From Spizellomyces punctatus DAOM BR117 (taxonomy: Eukaryota > Chytridiomycota > Chytridiomycetes > Spizellomycetales > Spizellomycetaceae): a stretch of 64,000 nt of DNA. Shown piece after piece: positions 35,914 through 48,971 of this stretch. Where the stretch lies: contig NW_015971546.1 in assembly GCF_000182565.1 (NCBI RefSeq), forward strand, positions 605,407 through 669,406. The letters are read 5' to 3'. The position numbers and the translations under genes are program-made. Under the pieces are notes generated by a model. It saw only the letters and a program-made list of their open reading frames with translations, was not told the origin of the DNA and ran no database searches. Position 1 is the stretch's first letter; the number at the start of each line of letters is the position of its first letter.

Positions 35914-38098
35914 ATGGAAATCTACCATCCTTCCTGCAAACCTCCAGATCTCCAACTTGACCTCGTTGCGAAACCAGAAAGCATCATGACGTCCGTTCTC
36001 AATGGGCCCACTAGTTTTGCCGACGACGGCAGAACTGTGATTGAAAGAAAGATGGACACCGGGACAGCTCGGCAAAGGTCGACAGGTGTCCTGGGTGGGG
36101 ACTACGAGATCGAGCGCACCAGCCAGGTTATAATAGAACGAGGCTATTCCAAGGTTAGCATATACTGCATTTTTCTTGTCAGGATCGCTTTTTCCGTCTT
36201 CGTGCAAAATATTAACTAGTTGCATCATCTTATTTTCGCTCGAAAGATCGCTTTGCAGTTCCCTGACGAGCTTCTTCCTGACTCTGCAGAGGTGTCTACG
36301 GCACTAAAGGAACGCACGGGGAAGGAGATTTTCATACTGGCAGATACCACCTTTGGAAGGTACGTCTCAATGCTTATTTGCGTGGATTTGAGAGTATGAT
36401 CCTAAGCCTGCGTTTATGAAATAGTTGTTGCGTCGATGAAATCGCTGCAGAGCACGGCAACGCAGATCTGGTTGTTCATTACGGGAGGGCTTGTTTGAGC
36501 CCGTAAGTCTCATCCATGATTTTCGATTAGCTATCATACAGGCACGCTAAAAGAGCTGTTTTACAGAACGTCACGTTTGCCTGTGTTGTACGTTTTCGGG
36601 AAAGCACCCATTGACGTTCATGATTGCGCTCGGGCGTTTGATCACCATTTCTCTGCACAACGGAATCAACCGGTTTTGCTGATGTATGATGTTATGTATC
36701 ATCATGTGATAAGTATGTGCTATTTGCTCAAATGCAGATGCTCGGGAGGTTCTAATCCGGTGTGTTCTTTTCCAGTTTCCTTGATGGAACTTTTACATTC
36801 GCACGGGTACACCGATGTACTTCAGACGGAAGTCGAAACGGAACTTTTTGTTCCGCCCAAGCTACAGGCCACCGAGCTGGACGAACAGCGCACACCCTCA
36901 CCGACTTCGAGCGAGTGTTGTGATAAGAGCATGAGATGTTGTAAGGAAGATCTGCGTCGCTCGCCTCTCGCCTCGACCCCAAGTGAAGTCACGGAGACCG
37001 ACGAGAGTACATGTCGACAGAGCGCGTGTGGTCGTCGTTTTACCATCCCACCACATCGCACGCTGGCTGACTATTCTATATTCTATATCGGTGGCGAGAG
37101 TCTAACTTTGACCAATATCATCCTTACAAATAGTCGAAATAAGGTATTCAAGGCAATTCCTTCAGACTGGAAGCATTTTCAAAACGTTACTTCTTAGGTA
37201 TTCTCTTATGACCCCGACACGGGAGTTCACCGGGAGGAGACCGGAGCGCAAAATAAATTATTGATGAGGCGATACTACATGGTGCAAAGTGCTAAAGACG
37301 CTAATGTGATCGGCATTGTTGTCGGCACTTTGGGAGTTGGTAAGTTCGGATGACGCATTGAGGGCTATATTTCAGTTTCGCACCCCCAAAGACAGGTGCT
37401 AACTGTCGTCTATGGGCCACCAAACAGCGTCTTATTTGTCAGTCATAAACCATATAAAGCGCCTGATCATCGCATCTGGGAAGAAGCCATATGTACTGGC
37501 CGTAGGAAAGCCCAATCCAGCAAAATTAGGCAACTTCCTTGAAATCGACTGTTTTGTCTTGGTTGCTTGTCCAGAAAATTCTCTTCTTGACTCTCGCGAC
37601 TTCCTGCGGCCCATTGTGACACCGTTTGAGCTTGAGCTGGCCCTCGTAAGAGGAAAAGAGTGGACGGGGGATTACGAGACTGACCTGACAGTTTTGGCGT
37701 CTCGCTTGCAGTCTGGCGCAGATGATTTCGACAATGGCGCTGATGACGAAGCATCAAGCGATGAGGAACCTTACTTTTCACTGGTTACCGGTGGTTACAA
37801 GCAAGCTACGCGATATCTATCGACTTCAAACGTGCCGACACGAAGCTCCAGATCCGTCGAAGATGCTCCAGGACAGCTCACCTTGCGCAATGCTGAAACA
37901 GGCCTAACTAAGCTTTCGACACAAAGCGCTGCGGCGCAGTACTTGAACGAGAGGAGGACCTTCAGGGGTCTGGTGCCAGATGTGGGGAACACTGATGTAA
38001 CAGTAGCTGTTGATGGGCGAAGAGGTATCGCCCGGGGGTACGTCGGTGAAACAGGGAAGAGCGAACAGCTTAATCAAACGCATGACACAAGCACATAA
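35914..38098 (+). CDS. DPH2: Diphthamide biosynthesis protein DPH2
   Basis: Dph1-Dph2 is the radical-SAM-like Fe-S heterodimer that transfers the aminocarboxypropyl group to a His of eEF2. Exons read in order: ATG 35914, YEIERTSQVIIERGYSK, IALQFPDELLPDS (about 36248), ILADTTFGSCCVDE (split by an intron at about 36360-36423; it holds the first conserved Cys), and HYGRACLSP. A long exon of about 36566-36710 and later exons include SYDPDTGVHREE. A C-terminal domain has IGIVVGTLGV and SYLSVINHIKRLI. FVLVACPENSLLDSRDFLRPIVTPFELELAL (about 37555) is the signature of Dph2. Residues after about 37690 are an acidic linker and a C-terminal tail. There are about six short introns. The gene looks complete. 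Confidence 0.93.
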
Positions 38099-38194
38099 AA
38101 ACTTTTTACATTAAGCTTCTACTCGGTACTAGTTACAGAATGCGATCACCGTATTTCTCGGTAGATTGCGATAAATAGGGCTGGGCAGAATATG

Positions 38195-41100
38195 CTATGC
38201 CGGCGGTGCTGGTTGTGGCGTTGGCAGCGGGGGCAGCCGGGACGAATTCAACGACGGGTACGATCGCGAATTTGACTTATTCTGCTATCAAAAACAAGTT
38301 GAGCGACTGCGCCATCGACTTTGTACGGCACTTTCATACTTACTCTGGTTGAAAGACCTATTGGCTGAATGACTCCTACCACGGGCGCCTTGTTGAAGAT
38401 CTTGTTGAAGTTGGCTTCCCGGTTATTGAGTTCCAACTTGTAATACTGGAGCTCCTCCTATATCAGCTGAATTGAGCCTCTGCTACAGCCGCCTTTATGG
38501 AGAGACAAGGCTCGTACCATTAACGCTTCGATTATTTGTTTTGCTTGACGCAAGTCCTCTTCAAGCTGCGCTATCCTCTGCACGTCTACCTCGCGGGGTT
38601 CGCGGTTTATGTACTTGATATCAGCTTCGTGCAACCTGTCGGTGGGATTGGTCTCTGTACATAAAGCCTAATATGACTTGAACCTACTGATTCTTCTGGG
38701 TGGCAATCTGCTTTTTGAGATACGTCTGTGCGTGCTCAAACTCTCTAAGCATTTGTTGGACTTCCTCAATGTGTTGTTCATTGTTACGGCTGATCTCTTG
38801 CTTTTGCTGATCCAGCAGATCTTCGCGAAGGGCAGCCAATTTTGACTCTGACTCTTCCCTAACATTGCGGCAGACGATGAGCTTGGCAGTTTGCAGGCTG
38901 CGGAATGTATGCAGGTTACCTAAGGTCCTCAATCTCCGCAACTCTAGCGTCAACGTCCTCTCGCAGCTGCTCAATCACATTTAACTGCTCAGTAACTTTC
39001 GTCCGCAGGGCTTCCCCGATCGACTAGCGGTGGGTAATGTCAGCGAGTTCAGTCACCCCCGTGAGCTCATTTGGGATCATATACCTTCAAGGAGATCACC
39101 TCTTCATGTAGGCTTTTGATGGCGTCTTCCTTGGAGTTAATCTCGCTACTATGTTGTTTCTCAAGGTTCTGGAGCTCAGCGGCGTGGGCTTGCTGTATTT
39201 CGGCGACTTTCGCATTCCGATCTTCCAACAACCGCTGTCTTAATGCCAACATCTCCTGCTCAAACTCCATCTTGAGATTATTTGCCTCCACCAGCCGAAG
39301 CGCTTCTGCTTCCTGTTACTGACAGTCAATTGTTTGGCACAAGCATGGAATATCTCGGCACTAATGTCACCTTTTTCGCAGCCATATTGGACATGGTGTG
39401 AAAAGCTCGCAAGTCATCCAGCTGGCGCTTATGTGCAACATCCGCCTCTTCTCTTTCTGTCTGCAGTTTCTTTTCCAGTTGTGCTAGGGCAATCGTAGAG
39501 GCCACTTTTAGCTGCGTTTCCCGACTCTGCACTTCTATCTCCCATGCTCTTCGCGCCTCCTGTAGCGCATTGTCATGCTTTTCGGCCAGGAGGATTAGTT
39601 CTTCCCTATATTTCTAAAAAACAACAGCCAATATGCGATCAGTATAGTGTCTATTATTCCGCAAGCAATATGTAACATTACCCTTCCCATGTCTTGAATC
39701 TGCTTTTGTAGCAGAGCTTTTTCTTTCTCAAGATTGGCGGCTGTTCCTTCTGCATTGGACACCATTCTTTGCATCTTGGCAATTTCCTTCTGCTGGGTAA
39801 GTCGAATAGCCTGAACCTGCTCTTCATGGTCTTTTTCCTTTTGTGCCATGGCCGCCTGCATACAGAATAAGATACATGCAGGTCGGCAATACATGATTTG
39901 AATCCATTCTCACCTGCAAGTCCTGTGCATGTCCTTGATTTAGCGAATCTCGTAGTCTTTGATTTTCGAGTTTTGCTTCCAAATCCCTGGAGAAGGTCAA
40001 TCACTATGTAACCAGGTAGCCCTTATCCTTTCCATCGAGCCCGAACCATGCGTCCGCTAGATCCAACTTCTCCTTTTCGAAATTATCTCTCATTTCGGTC
40101 CGGATTTGTTCATCGATATGCACCATCTTTTGGAAAAGATCAGCTTTGTCAACCTCGAGTCCTCGGATGGTCTCGCTTTGATGCTATTGCGTATGATGAA
40201 TAGGGTGCTCGGCGAGATAGTTTTCCTCCCTGTTCCATCCTCGCAACAAACCTGAATTGTGATAAGGTGCTTTGAAATCTCCATCATTCTGTCTTCCAGA
40301 GTGGAAGTGACGTCTTCCAGATGGTGTGCTAGATCTGCCATTTCCTTCTCCTTGGTTTTCAGGAGTTCCTGCGTTCCGAGGTCATTTGGTGAATTTAACC
40401 GCCTTATAAATGTTGCGACACTATAAAAGACATGCGAACACACCTTCAAAGCCTCCTCTGTGTCTTTGGCAGCCCGCTGCAGCTGCTCCATCTGTCGTTC
40501 GGATGCTTCCCGATGATCCGCAAATTGCTGCTGTAAGTCAACGATTTCCTGCGGGGTGTGAAATATGAGACTCAGAGAAGGACGCATCCAAATTGCCGAG
40601 CACTACCGTACTTGAACTTTCTTTTGAAGAGCCTCATCGTGCTTTCTCTGCGCTTCCAACAGCTGCTCAGACATTTCCGCAGTAAACGCAGCTTGTAATT
40701 CACTTTTTTGGAGTGTTAGGGACGTTGCCAAAAGCTGGAAAGCCGGCGTATAGCTTGAGAACCTCTGGAAACAAAATCGATAATGACCTCCGGAAACACG
40801 AATGTACCTCTTCGTGTTTTAAACGCTCGGCTTGCATTTGCTGCTCCAATTCTTCGTACGCTTTGGCTGTGCACGAAGGGGAGACGGAAAGGTTGGCATT
40901 TAACACTCGCTGTCAGTTAATGAGCGAACCAGCTGACCCTAAGGCAACCTTGCGCAAGGAATTTCCTTTCATTCTCCATCTTCTCTGCATCATATAGTTT
41001 CATCTCTTCTTGTAGTTTATTTAACGTTCTATTTATAAATTTAAGTGAATTTGACGAACTGAGTCAAGATGCGTTCTCGTACTCACGCTAGCGTCGTTTG

Positions 41101-42906
41101 ATGTTGAGCGGTAAGAGCATCCAGATCTGACTTTATGCTTGCCTTTTCATCGGCCTCCTGCGTCAAAGCAACCGACAAATCTGCGAGTTGCTTCTCTTTT
41201 GCGTTTGACAGCATTTCCAGATTCCGCGTACGTTCATCTGCAGACATGACAACGTCAATACGACCATCAACCTGTTGACATATACAGCGTGGAGAGACAT
41301 CGAAGCCGCACCAGCAATATTGAGCTTCGTCACCATTGTTGCAATATCCTATAATGAAAAGTATAAAGTGCCTCGTCCTTCCCGCACAAGCACCTCCCGC
41401 ATTCACCTTTTCCAAACTACTTATACGATTGCTGTAGTCTTCGAGCTTGATTTTCGAATCGCGCAGTTTTATTGTGGTCTGATTTAATTCACCTTCAAGC
41501 TCCAAAGCCTGATCGCCTTTCCTTTGGCACCACAAAATAAACGTCATACGACGTAGCAATGTCTCCAACCCAGAAATAGTCAATACATACTGTTGCAGGG
41601 TCTGCTTCGTTTCCTTAAGGGCTGCCTGACTTTCTAGAAGCCGTTCATGCTCCTGATATCCCAAGATGATTAATTGATACATTCATCGTATCAGCTATCG
41701 GCTTTCACTCAGTCAATACCTGCTCATATGCCGCTGTGAGCCTTGTTTCCAGTGTTTTAATCTGAGCTGTACTGTCTTTGACTTGATCATCCAAAGCTTG
41801 CCGCAATTGCTTAATTTCTTGCTGCTGGAACTTGATTTCATCTTGATGCTTTTATTTTGTTTCATATTGAGTATGATGTTGGTACTGTGACTATTGTCAT
41901 GTGTACCCACTCGACTTTTGACTGTTGAGACGGCATCTTTGAGGCTATCATCAAGTTTCTGTCTGTCATCGTTCACCGCTTGAAGTTTCTTTGTGTACTC
42001 GGCTCTGAGTGCCTCCAGCTGTAGGGGATGTTGGCGGTCGTGTAGTATTTACAGCAAGAACTCAAGGTAAGAACTTACATCGACAAGACTTTGCCGTTTG
42101 ACCTCTTCCAGTTCTTTCTCGTGTTTATCGGACTGCTCTTGCAGCATGGACTCATAATTGGACCGTAACCCCGATGCTTCTTCCTCTTCTTTGCAGCGCA
42201 GCTTTACAGTTTTTTCCATCTCTTGCAACTGCTCTTCATGCGTGCGCGCTGTCTCTATCTTTTCTCTTTCGGCTCGTCAGTTTCGCAGGCGGCACCCGGC
42301 AACATAGATAATAGTTTCCAAACCTTTCAGCTTCGTTAAGAGAATCTTCTAGTTCCGCTACCCTTTGTCTAAGGGTGTCTAAACCCGCCTCATGCGTGGA
42401 GATCGTTTCTAGATAGGACTATCCAATGGAAATCAGCATCACAGCAAGCAGCTGGGGATTCGCCTGTAGACTAATTGATCCACCTGAATCACTTCCTCAT
42501 GTGCTCTGAGTTTTAATTCACCATCTTCTACTTTAGATTGCAAAACTTGAATTCTACTCTGCCCGTCCTCAACAACCTGACAAAAATCATTAGAAACTCT
42601 TCGGAAGATCTATATAGGTTCCGTGTACACCTCTTGTATTTCATCTTCGTATGCTTCAGCAAGACTTTGAATCTCCGTTGTATGATCTTCATTTTTGGTA
42701 TTCAGATAGTATATAACTTTCGTCAACTGAGCAATTTTCTTTGAAAGTTTATACACGACATCGGGAGGGGCCGCTACCCCCTTTGCAGACAGACTTAAAG
42801 AGGAAGAGGATGATGATTCGGCCAATTTATCTCCTCGGGACCGTCTAATGGAAAGATGTCTTTGACATGGCGACCAGCACGCCGTCCTTGGAACTGGGCA
42901 ACTCAA
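38195..42906 (-). CDS. FAM184-like long coiled-coil protein, 5' end uncertain
   Basis: More than fifteen small exons encode an almost continuous Gln/Glu/Lys/Leu-rich coiled coil. Two conserved ends identify it. Near the N-terminus, KLSKKIAQLTKVIYYLNTKNEDH (read in two parts at about 42760-42690) matches the FAM184A/B start 'MSKKIAQLTKVIYALNTKND'. Near the C-terminus, LELNNREANFNKIF and VVGVIQP (about 38430-38360) match 'LVNRETNFNKVF...VGVI'. The last exon is Ser/Pro rich and ends with TAG at 38195-38197. No in-frame ATG precedes the first recognised exon, so the start may lie in an exon within or across the assembly gap. Function is poorly known; the family is concentrated in organisms with cilia, which I infer fits a zoosporic fungus. 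Confidence 0.82.
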
Positions 42907-42990
42907 CGACCTTTATCGTTCGGAGATCTCGCTGACTCAGCGACTAACATGTGACACCGAGGACCAGGTCCTGGATCTTGTGAACCGCGT

Positions 42991-43121
42991 NNNNNNNNNN
43001 NNNNNNNNNNNNNNNNNNNNNNNNNNNNNNNNNNNNNNNNNNNNNNNNNNNNNNNNNNNNNNNNNNNNNNNNNNNNNNNNNNNNNNNNNNNNNNNNNNNN
43101 NNNNNNNNNNNNNNNNNNNNN
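42991..43121. other. Assembly gap of 131 N
   Basis: A run of unknown bases splits the divergent region between the FAM184-like gene and the TRAPPC10 gene. It removes the 5' end of TRAPPC10 and perhaps the first exon of FAM184. The real length of the gap is not known from the N count. Confidence 0.99.
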
Positions 43122-46100
43122 GAGGCTACCACTACGTAATATCGCCTGGCAAAATCCTCTGCGCATCTCGAGAGGGAACACCAGTGCGCCTCGAGTGATT
43201 AGCGTGCTACAAGCAGACCTGAAAAGATACTCGCCGGACATGTTTCCTCGGGCAATGCCAGGAAGATTGTACCACAGTCCATACTTTTTACATTTGTATT
43301 TGGTTACCACCGATGTAAGTTCTAGCCAGCATGGCGAGTCGGATGGGAAGATATTTCGTTCTCAGAGTCTACCACCTCATGTGTATTATTTTACGAATAT
43401 AAAATACACAATTCTGAGCCTCTTCTCGTTTTGGGATTAGGATAATGAACTTTATAAAACCGTCATACGCAAGCAAATCCAGGACTGGTTGAATGTTGTG
43501 GCGAATAAAAAGAATCAAGAATGGTTGATTGTGTATGTGTCCAGCCCTGAATCGAGAGGAAAATCTGCAAGATTTTTGGGAGTTGGCGCCAGTGTTTTTG
43601 ATCGCATTAAGTCAGATTTCAATTTCAAGAAGGAACGGTGGGTTTATCATGCTAAGGAATGCATGGAATTACGAAGGGTTTTGACTGTAGATTCTACTAG
43701 CTGCGTCCGCGTCAAGCTTTACAATGATGTCAGCAAAGATGCAGACTCGTGGACAGAGCTGCAGAATCATATGAAAGATGGCATTGTAAATAGCTTGAAT
43801 CAACAGATACTCCAATATGATGAGGACACTCGGCGCTTTGATCAACAAAGGCTGATGCCCGGATGGAATTATTGTCAATATTTTATCATGAAAGTACGTT
43901 GTTGGAGGATCCGAAAGCAACGTCAGACTCCGACTGATAGATGTTTGTCCACATAGGAAGGATTGGCGTACACCTTTGAATTGATGAACCTGTTTGATGA
44001 GGCTCTCATACAATATGATGAATTGGAAGCATCCTTCTTTCAAACACTAGCAGGTGGCTATTGAACGGCATATCTAAAGTATGACGCCCATGTAACCTTC
44101 AATATTCAGAGCAGGGCGCTCCCTGGTTCGCAAAGTTTGGTGGCACCGAGCCAGAAGATGACAGTGGGGACATTCTGAATATCAAAAGAAAACCGTACCG
44201 AGATATGATAATGCAAAACACGATCTCCATTTTTGACTTTCGGATGTATTTGTTCGCGCGACAGTGCCAATTACTTTTTCGGATGGGCTATGCCGTAGAC
44301 ATCTGTCAGAGGGCAAAGGTCTTCATTACGCAGTTTGCACGTACAATTCAGGAGCATCAGGTGTGTTCATCAGTTGAGCATGACAGCAACACCTTGCATT
44401 GATATCTTTCGAAGGTATCTTTGATTTCCTGTTTCCGAGAATCGTGGATTTATTCTGCATGCATGAACGTTATTGGGCACTGCGAAGAGTTGGTAGCTGT
44501 CTCAACACTACCCTCCGAGGTTCTCACATTTTATGAGGGCGCAAAGGCGGATTTGTTGCAGTACGCGCGGATGCAGGTAAATAGCGCTAACAGCAGGGCG
44601 AACCGATGCACCGTCCGATCATGTACTTAAAGAACAATAGTTGGATAGCCTAGGATTAGCATCCAACCTTTTCCCCTATTCTATTCATGCAAATATGCGG
44701 GGATTGGAGACTGCCAATCTGGAGCTATTGAACGGGAATGGAGCTGCCCCCAACGTCCAGGTTGACGCAAGAACAGTCGCAGATATTACCAATTCGGAGC
44801 TGAAAGAAGCCATGTCATCTATTGCTGCTTTTGATGATCTGTATCTGGTGAGGTACAATGATTGTCCTACGAAAGGAAACAGTTCTAATGTCAGGGCAGA
44901 AAATCACCAACAGAGCGGTAAAGAGCTGCGACGCGAGTGCACATAGCAGAGCAATGTGGCTTCTGAAAGGCGACATTGCATATTTGCACTAGTGAGTGTC
45001 TCGTCTAAGTTCCTGGTCGCTTCGCCGTCACTCAGAGTAGGCTTATAGCACGCGCAACCGATATGAGGACGCCGCCAGCATATGGGAAACGATGGTCTTC
45101 AAGTACTCTGAGAATGGGTGGACTGGTCTGGATAACCTGGTCATTGAGAAACTTGCAATTTGCCAGAAAACATTGAACCACGTTGCTCAATATCCTTCTC
45201 GCCTCACTTGCTTGATGAACTTCCTATCGTATTGTCCTTAACCAAGGTGTACATATCTCGACTCTTGTCTTCATCTAGTCGTAACTTCCGAGATGCTTTC
45301 TGCGGAACGTGTGTCACATTTTGCAAATGAGTTTTTATGGGCAGCCTCGAATCTTGATCATGGTATGCGATGTCGACCAGATTTTTATGACGCCACGGAG
45401 AAGTTAACTGTTCAGAAGTCATAAAGAAGCAGGACAGCGCCGTAATCAGTGTCGCTATCTTGTCCGTGGTGAACGAAATTGGAGATGATGATGGCTTGGT
45501 GGTTGCCGTCGAAGTTCAAAATCACCTGCCACAGGTTTGCTGCTCAGCTGCGCAGAATGTGAGACCTGCGTACGTTAAAATTGAATAACAGGCTTTCACT
45601 GCGGACGAGCTCCGCTTATCTTTGACTGGTGGTGACATGGGAGACCATCATTGCAGGGCTACCAACCTGAAAGTGGAACCTGGCGCAAACAAAATTCTGT
45701 TGACGGGAGAGGTCAGTTCTCAGTTCAACCTTCTCATCTCACAAACGGTCGCCGGTGCTGAATGATGGTCGACAGAAAATTACAATCTCGGGTACTTATA
45801 CGGTCGGCTTGACGACATTGCAAATTGGAAAGTTGCAGCTCGAGTACCGGAGTAGAACGTCGTTTCGCGTGACTGGCAATCCAGTTCCTGTGAGAATATT
45901 GGCAGGTCTTCCGGACAAAAGTACGACATCATATGCTCTTGTGCGCGGGTCCTTCGTACTGTTTCTGAATAATTTCTGTCGCTCCTCCTAGTAACGTTTG
46001 GTGAAACAAACAACAGTCTGCAGATTAAGTTATTTACCGGCCATCAAGCGATTAAAGGCGGCAGTTTGGTAATTTCTGCGCTCACACCGGTGTCCTTTCC

Positions 46101-47982
46101 TACAATGAAATCTGTACTGTTCCGAACAACGTCCAGTTTAGGTATGCCCCATTCGAAATTGGTCAATGGATACGTCCGATGGCTGACATGATAGTAGAGG
46201 AAACTGCCCACGCGAAAGAGCGTACAATTGATACCACGGAAAACAGAATTCTCCTGCCAGCTTGTGAGCAGCACGAGATGGTCACATTCTACGTTCCTTT
46301 CAACGAATCAAATGACACTATGTCCCATGAACACAAGGTGCCATTTTCGCTTACGGGAACTGGCATTGCTGATCATGAGACTAAGTACAATTTAGCTGAG
46401 AATCCTTTTGGATTACACGACAGAAGGCGACAAACGATTCACATGTGCGGTGATTGAGAGGATTAATCTGTCGCCTTCGTTCGACTTGAATTACTCCATC
46501 ACCTACAGTCCGACTGGGTTAGAGCATGTGCGGAACGTATCGTAGCATAAGTACGCTCAAACCTGGTAATTACTAGGTCTCTCTTGCAATACACTCTGAG
46601 AGGAAACGAATCTGTGCCGATTCGCATTCTGCAAGCAAGGATCGACCTGACCCCTATCCATCAACCTGTAGCGTATTCAGATGTACAGGGAATGGTGAGG
46701 GGCCTTTGCAGAGAACCAATTGGTGCTGTGGGCAAGTTGCTAAACACGTCAGCAGGTGATCTTTCATAGTCAAGTAGTGCCATTACTGTACAAGCTGGAA
46801 CCCAACAATGCACCGCCTTCAGGTTCGTTTAGTGATCCGCAAGTATTTGTTGTAAAGAGCATACCACCGACTGGTGCCTGGATCATCAGATGTCTCCAAG
46901 AAGACGGCAAGCTATGAGCCCTCGGACGTAAAAGTACAGTTGACTTTGAACTATTATTCCTTGAAAGAAGGTTCGTTACTGTTGCAGGGTTTCATAGTGA
47001 TAGGTTCGGGCACAAGGCTAGCATGTTGATGTCCATATCCTACCGTCAGAGCTCGAAGCATATTTGCTAGACAACCTTAGTCGCTGCCTTGTTGAACGTA
47101 ACATGGCCAAATACTCGGCATGTCTTGCTCACTTTGTTCGAGAGAGCATTGTACCGAACATCGACTATCTGTGCTACGCTGTCAAGAAAAGTGTGTCGCT
47201 CCCACCAGTGGACTTACCTGCATTGGAGGCAATCTTGAATTCACAACCTGCACAGATAATCAAGGATATCGGTGATTTTATGAACGATTTTTCAAAGGTT
47301 CGCGCTTGGATGTGTTCTAATAACCGATCAGGCCACAAGCGCTCAAAGTGCCCTGTTAGAAATTTTCGGTAATATCAGAGGCTGATGCGCAGCAAGCGAA
47401 GGGGCTTACCATCAAAACACTCGTATACCACACCGAATCCCCGCTTTGCAAGGTTGCATGAAAGCTGTATTGTATTGCATGGGTGGTTTCCCTCCTGCTA
47501 ACTTCCGGTTTCTTCCCTCCTATAAAGGTGCTCCTCACAGCTAAAGTTAGTGTACGAAAAGCTGCGGCTACGGCTGAAGGTGTCGTCGTGAGCAAGCCTT
47601 TGCCATGCTGTCTGCGAATCACGTCTGCTCAGTGGGAGGACGCGAGCAGCGAGATTCCTCTCATTTACGAGATAACAGTGGACCACACCAGCTGGATGTT
47701 TTCAGGGAAGAGGAAGCAAGCGTTCACGCTAAAGGTATATTGAATGCGCTAGGTTTTGTGAATGCTGCAATCTGAGAAATAATTTCCTTTGGAAAGGCGG
47801 AGGGATCTGCAGAGTTCCCGTTCACCCTCATTCCTGTCAAAACAGGACGACTGCTACTGCCTCAAGTTACTATCCGTAGTTCGTCAACGGTTGTGCAGAC
47901 AGTATATCCCACGAATTCCTTGAGTATCCATAGTTCTGCACCATTGCATGCCCAAATAGCCCTAGGTCTCGCTGACTTTTAA
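43122..47982 (+). CDS. TRS130: TRAPPC10/Trs130, TRAPPII complex subunit, 5' end in the gap
   Basis: TRAPPII (with Trs120 and Trs65) activates Rab11/Ypt31 at the late Golgi. Coding resumes directly after the gap with RLPLRNIAWQNPLR, then GRLYHSPYFLHLYLVTTD. An exon from about 43442 has ELYKTVIRKQIQDWLNVV and EWLIVYVSS. LMPGWNYCQYFIMKEGLAYTFELMNLFDEALIQYDELEA (about 43852-44030, across an intron) is the family hallmark. ILNIKRKPYRDMI and FDFRMYLFARQCQLL (about 44190-44280) follow. Later exons give the beta-sandwich C-terminal half, ending ...LIPVKTGRLLLPQV...LHAQIALGLADF at TAA 47980-47982. There are many introns (about twenty). The N-terminal 40-60 residues are missing to the gap. No other lesion was noted, though several joins in 44940-47350 were not followed base by base. 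Confidence 0.92.
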
Positions 47983-48038
47983 GTGCTAGTACATCATGAC
48001 GTATTATTTATATATTTCCAGCTACCGGTTATTGCTCA

Positions 48039-48639
48039 CTACCAAAACTCCTTGTTCTCTTTTGCGATTCGAGCTTTCTAGATAGATGTGTAGGTGACAG
48101 CTTGCGCTAATGCTAGAACAGTGACCATGGCATACCTCAATTATATAGGTTCCCTCTTTGTACTTTTGGCTCTGCTCAAAGGCAAAAAGATATTTCCAGC
48201 CAACTACTGTGCGACAGACAGTGCAGGAGATATCCGCGACTGTGTGAAGCCCCGTAATAAGGAGCCGATCTTCTTTCGCGCCCACTGCAACGTTTTCACT
48301 TGAAAAAGCATATAGCTCAGCGTAATCACAGGAAAGAATAACAAGACGACGTGCTCACGCAGCACAAAACAGGTACGCCCTTGAAGTTCTTCCCATAAAA
48401 GCTCTCGAGATCAAGTCTTTGAAGCAAGTTAAGGGAATATCGGGAGAAACAAAAATCAAACGATCTGCGAACCTTCATGGCTAGCCAAATGAGCTGCCGT
48501 CAGACAGTCAATGAGTACATTGTAGTCCAGTAGAACTGGCAGTAAACAGCTGCTTCCACCGCTGACACATACTCTGACATTGAAGACATACATATATACA
48601 GTCCCCAGAAAGGTAGGTTAGTCGCTTTGGCGAGGCCAT
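48039..48639 (-). CDS. Yippee-family zinc-binding protein (MOH1/YPEL type)
   Basis: Yippee proteins are about 110-120 residue zinc proteins; yeast Moh1 and animal YPEL5 act with the CTLH/GID ubiquitin ligase, while other YPELs are poorly understood. Five tiny exons, each too short to stand out as an open frame, join by consensus GT-AG sites. They run from ATG 48639, first exon ending VCLQCQ, then [24 protein letters not shown], a long exon with [17 protein letters not shown] and VGWKY, and the final [12 protein letters not shown] after a 61-nt intron, with stop at 48039. The joined protein is 115 residues. Both CxxC pairs are intact (residues 18-21 and 74-77), as are THLASH and GLHTVADI. It is convergent with TRAPPC10 (56 bp) and divergent from VPS13. 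Confidence 0.9.
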
Positions 48640-48971
48640 GGCATTTCATTAAAACTTGAAAAGGTGAATGCGGGTGTAAAGTCCACCTGCTGGCTGCTTG
48701 CTTACGCAGCGCTGTCTCACGTGTTGCGCAGCACTGGTTGTCGTTTGACGTCAGATTCAAAGTCACCTCGATAACTGTTCTGGTGAGATAATTTGGGCAT
48801 TCATCACGAATATTGCGACGCGAGACGTTGAACACTCGTTTGCTGTACTGTGGATATTTGGCGCCTATAGGGTGCATGTGCTTGCGTTTGATTCTATCCT
48901 GGAGGAATTATTCCACAAATATCTGGGCAGAGGAGCTGTTTGTGAGGCTCTAGCACGGAGCTTCTCGCGAT
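48640..48971. other. Divergent promoter region, Yippee / VPS13
   Basis: These 332 bases separate the two head-to-head start codons. A minus-strand open frame overlapping here (48500-48877) is a shadow of the Yippee first exon and introns. No further feature was recognised. Confidence 0.45.

Noticed and set aside
48500-48877. Minus-strand open frame of 125 codons between Yippee and VPS13
   Set aside because: It is read in a different frame through the Yippee first exon and an intron; the Yippee join explains the locus better.
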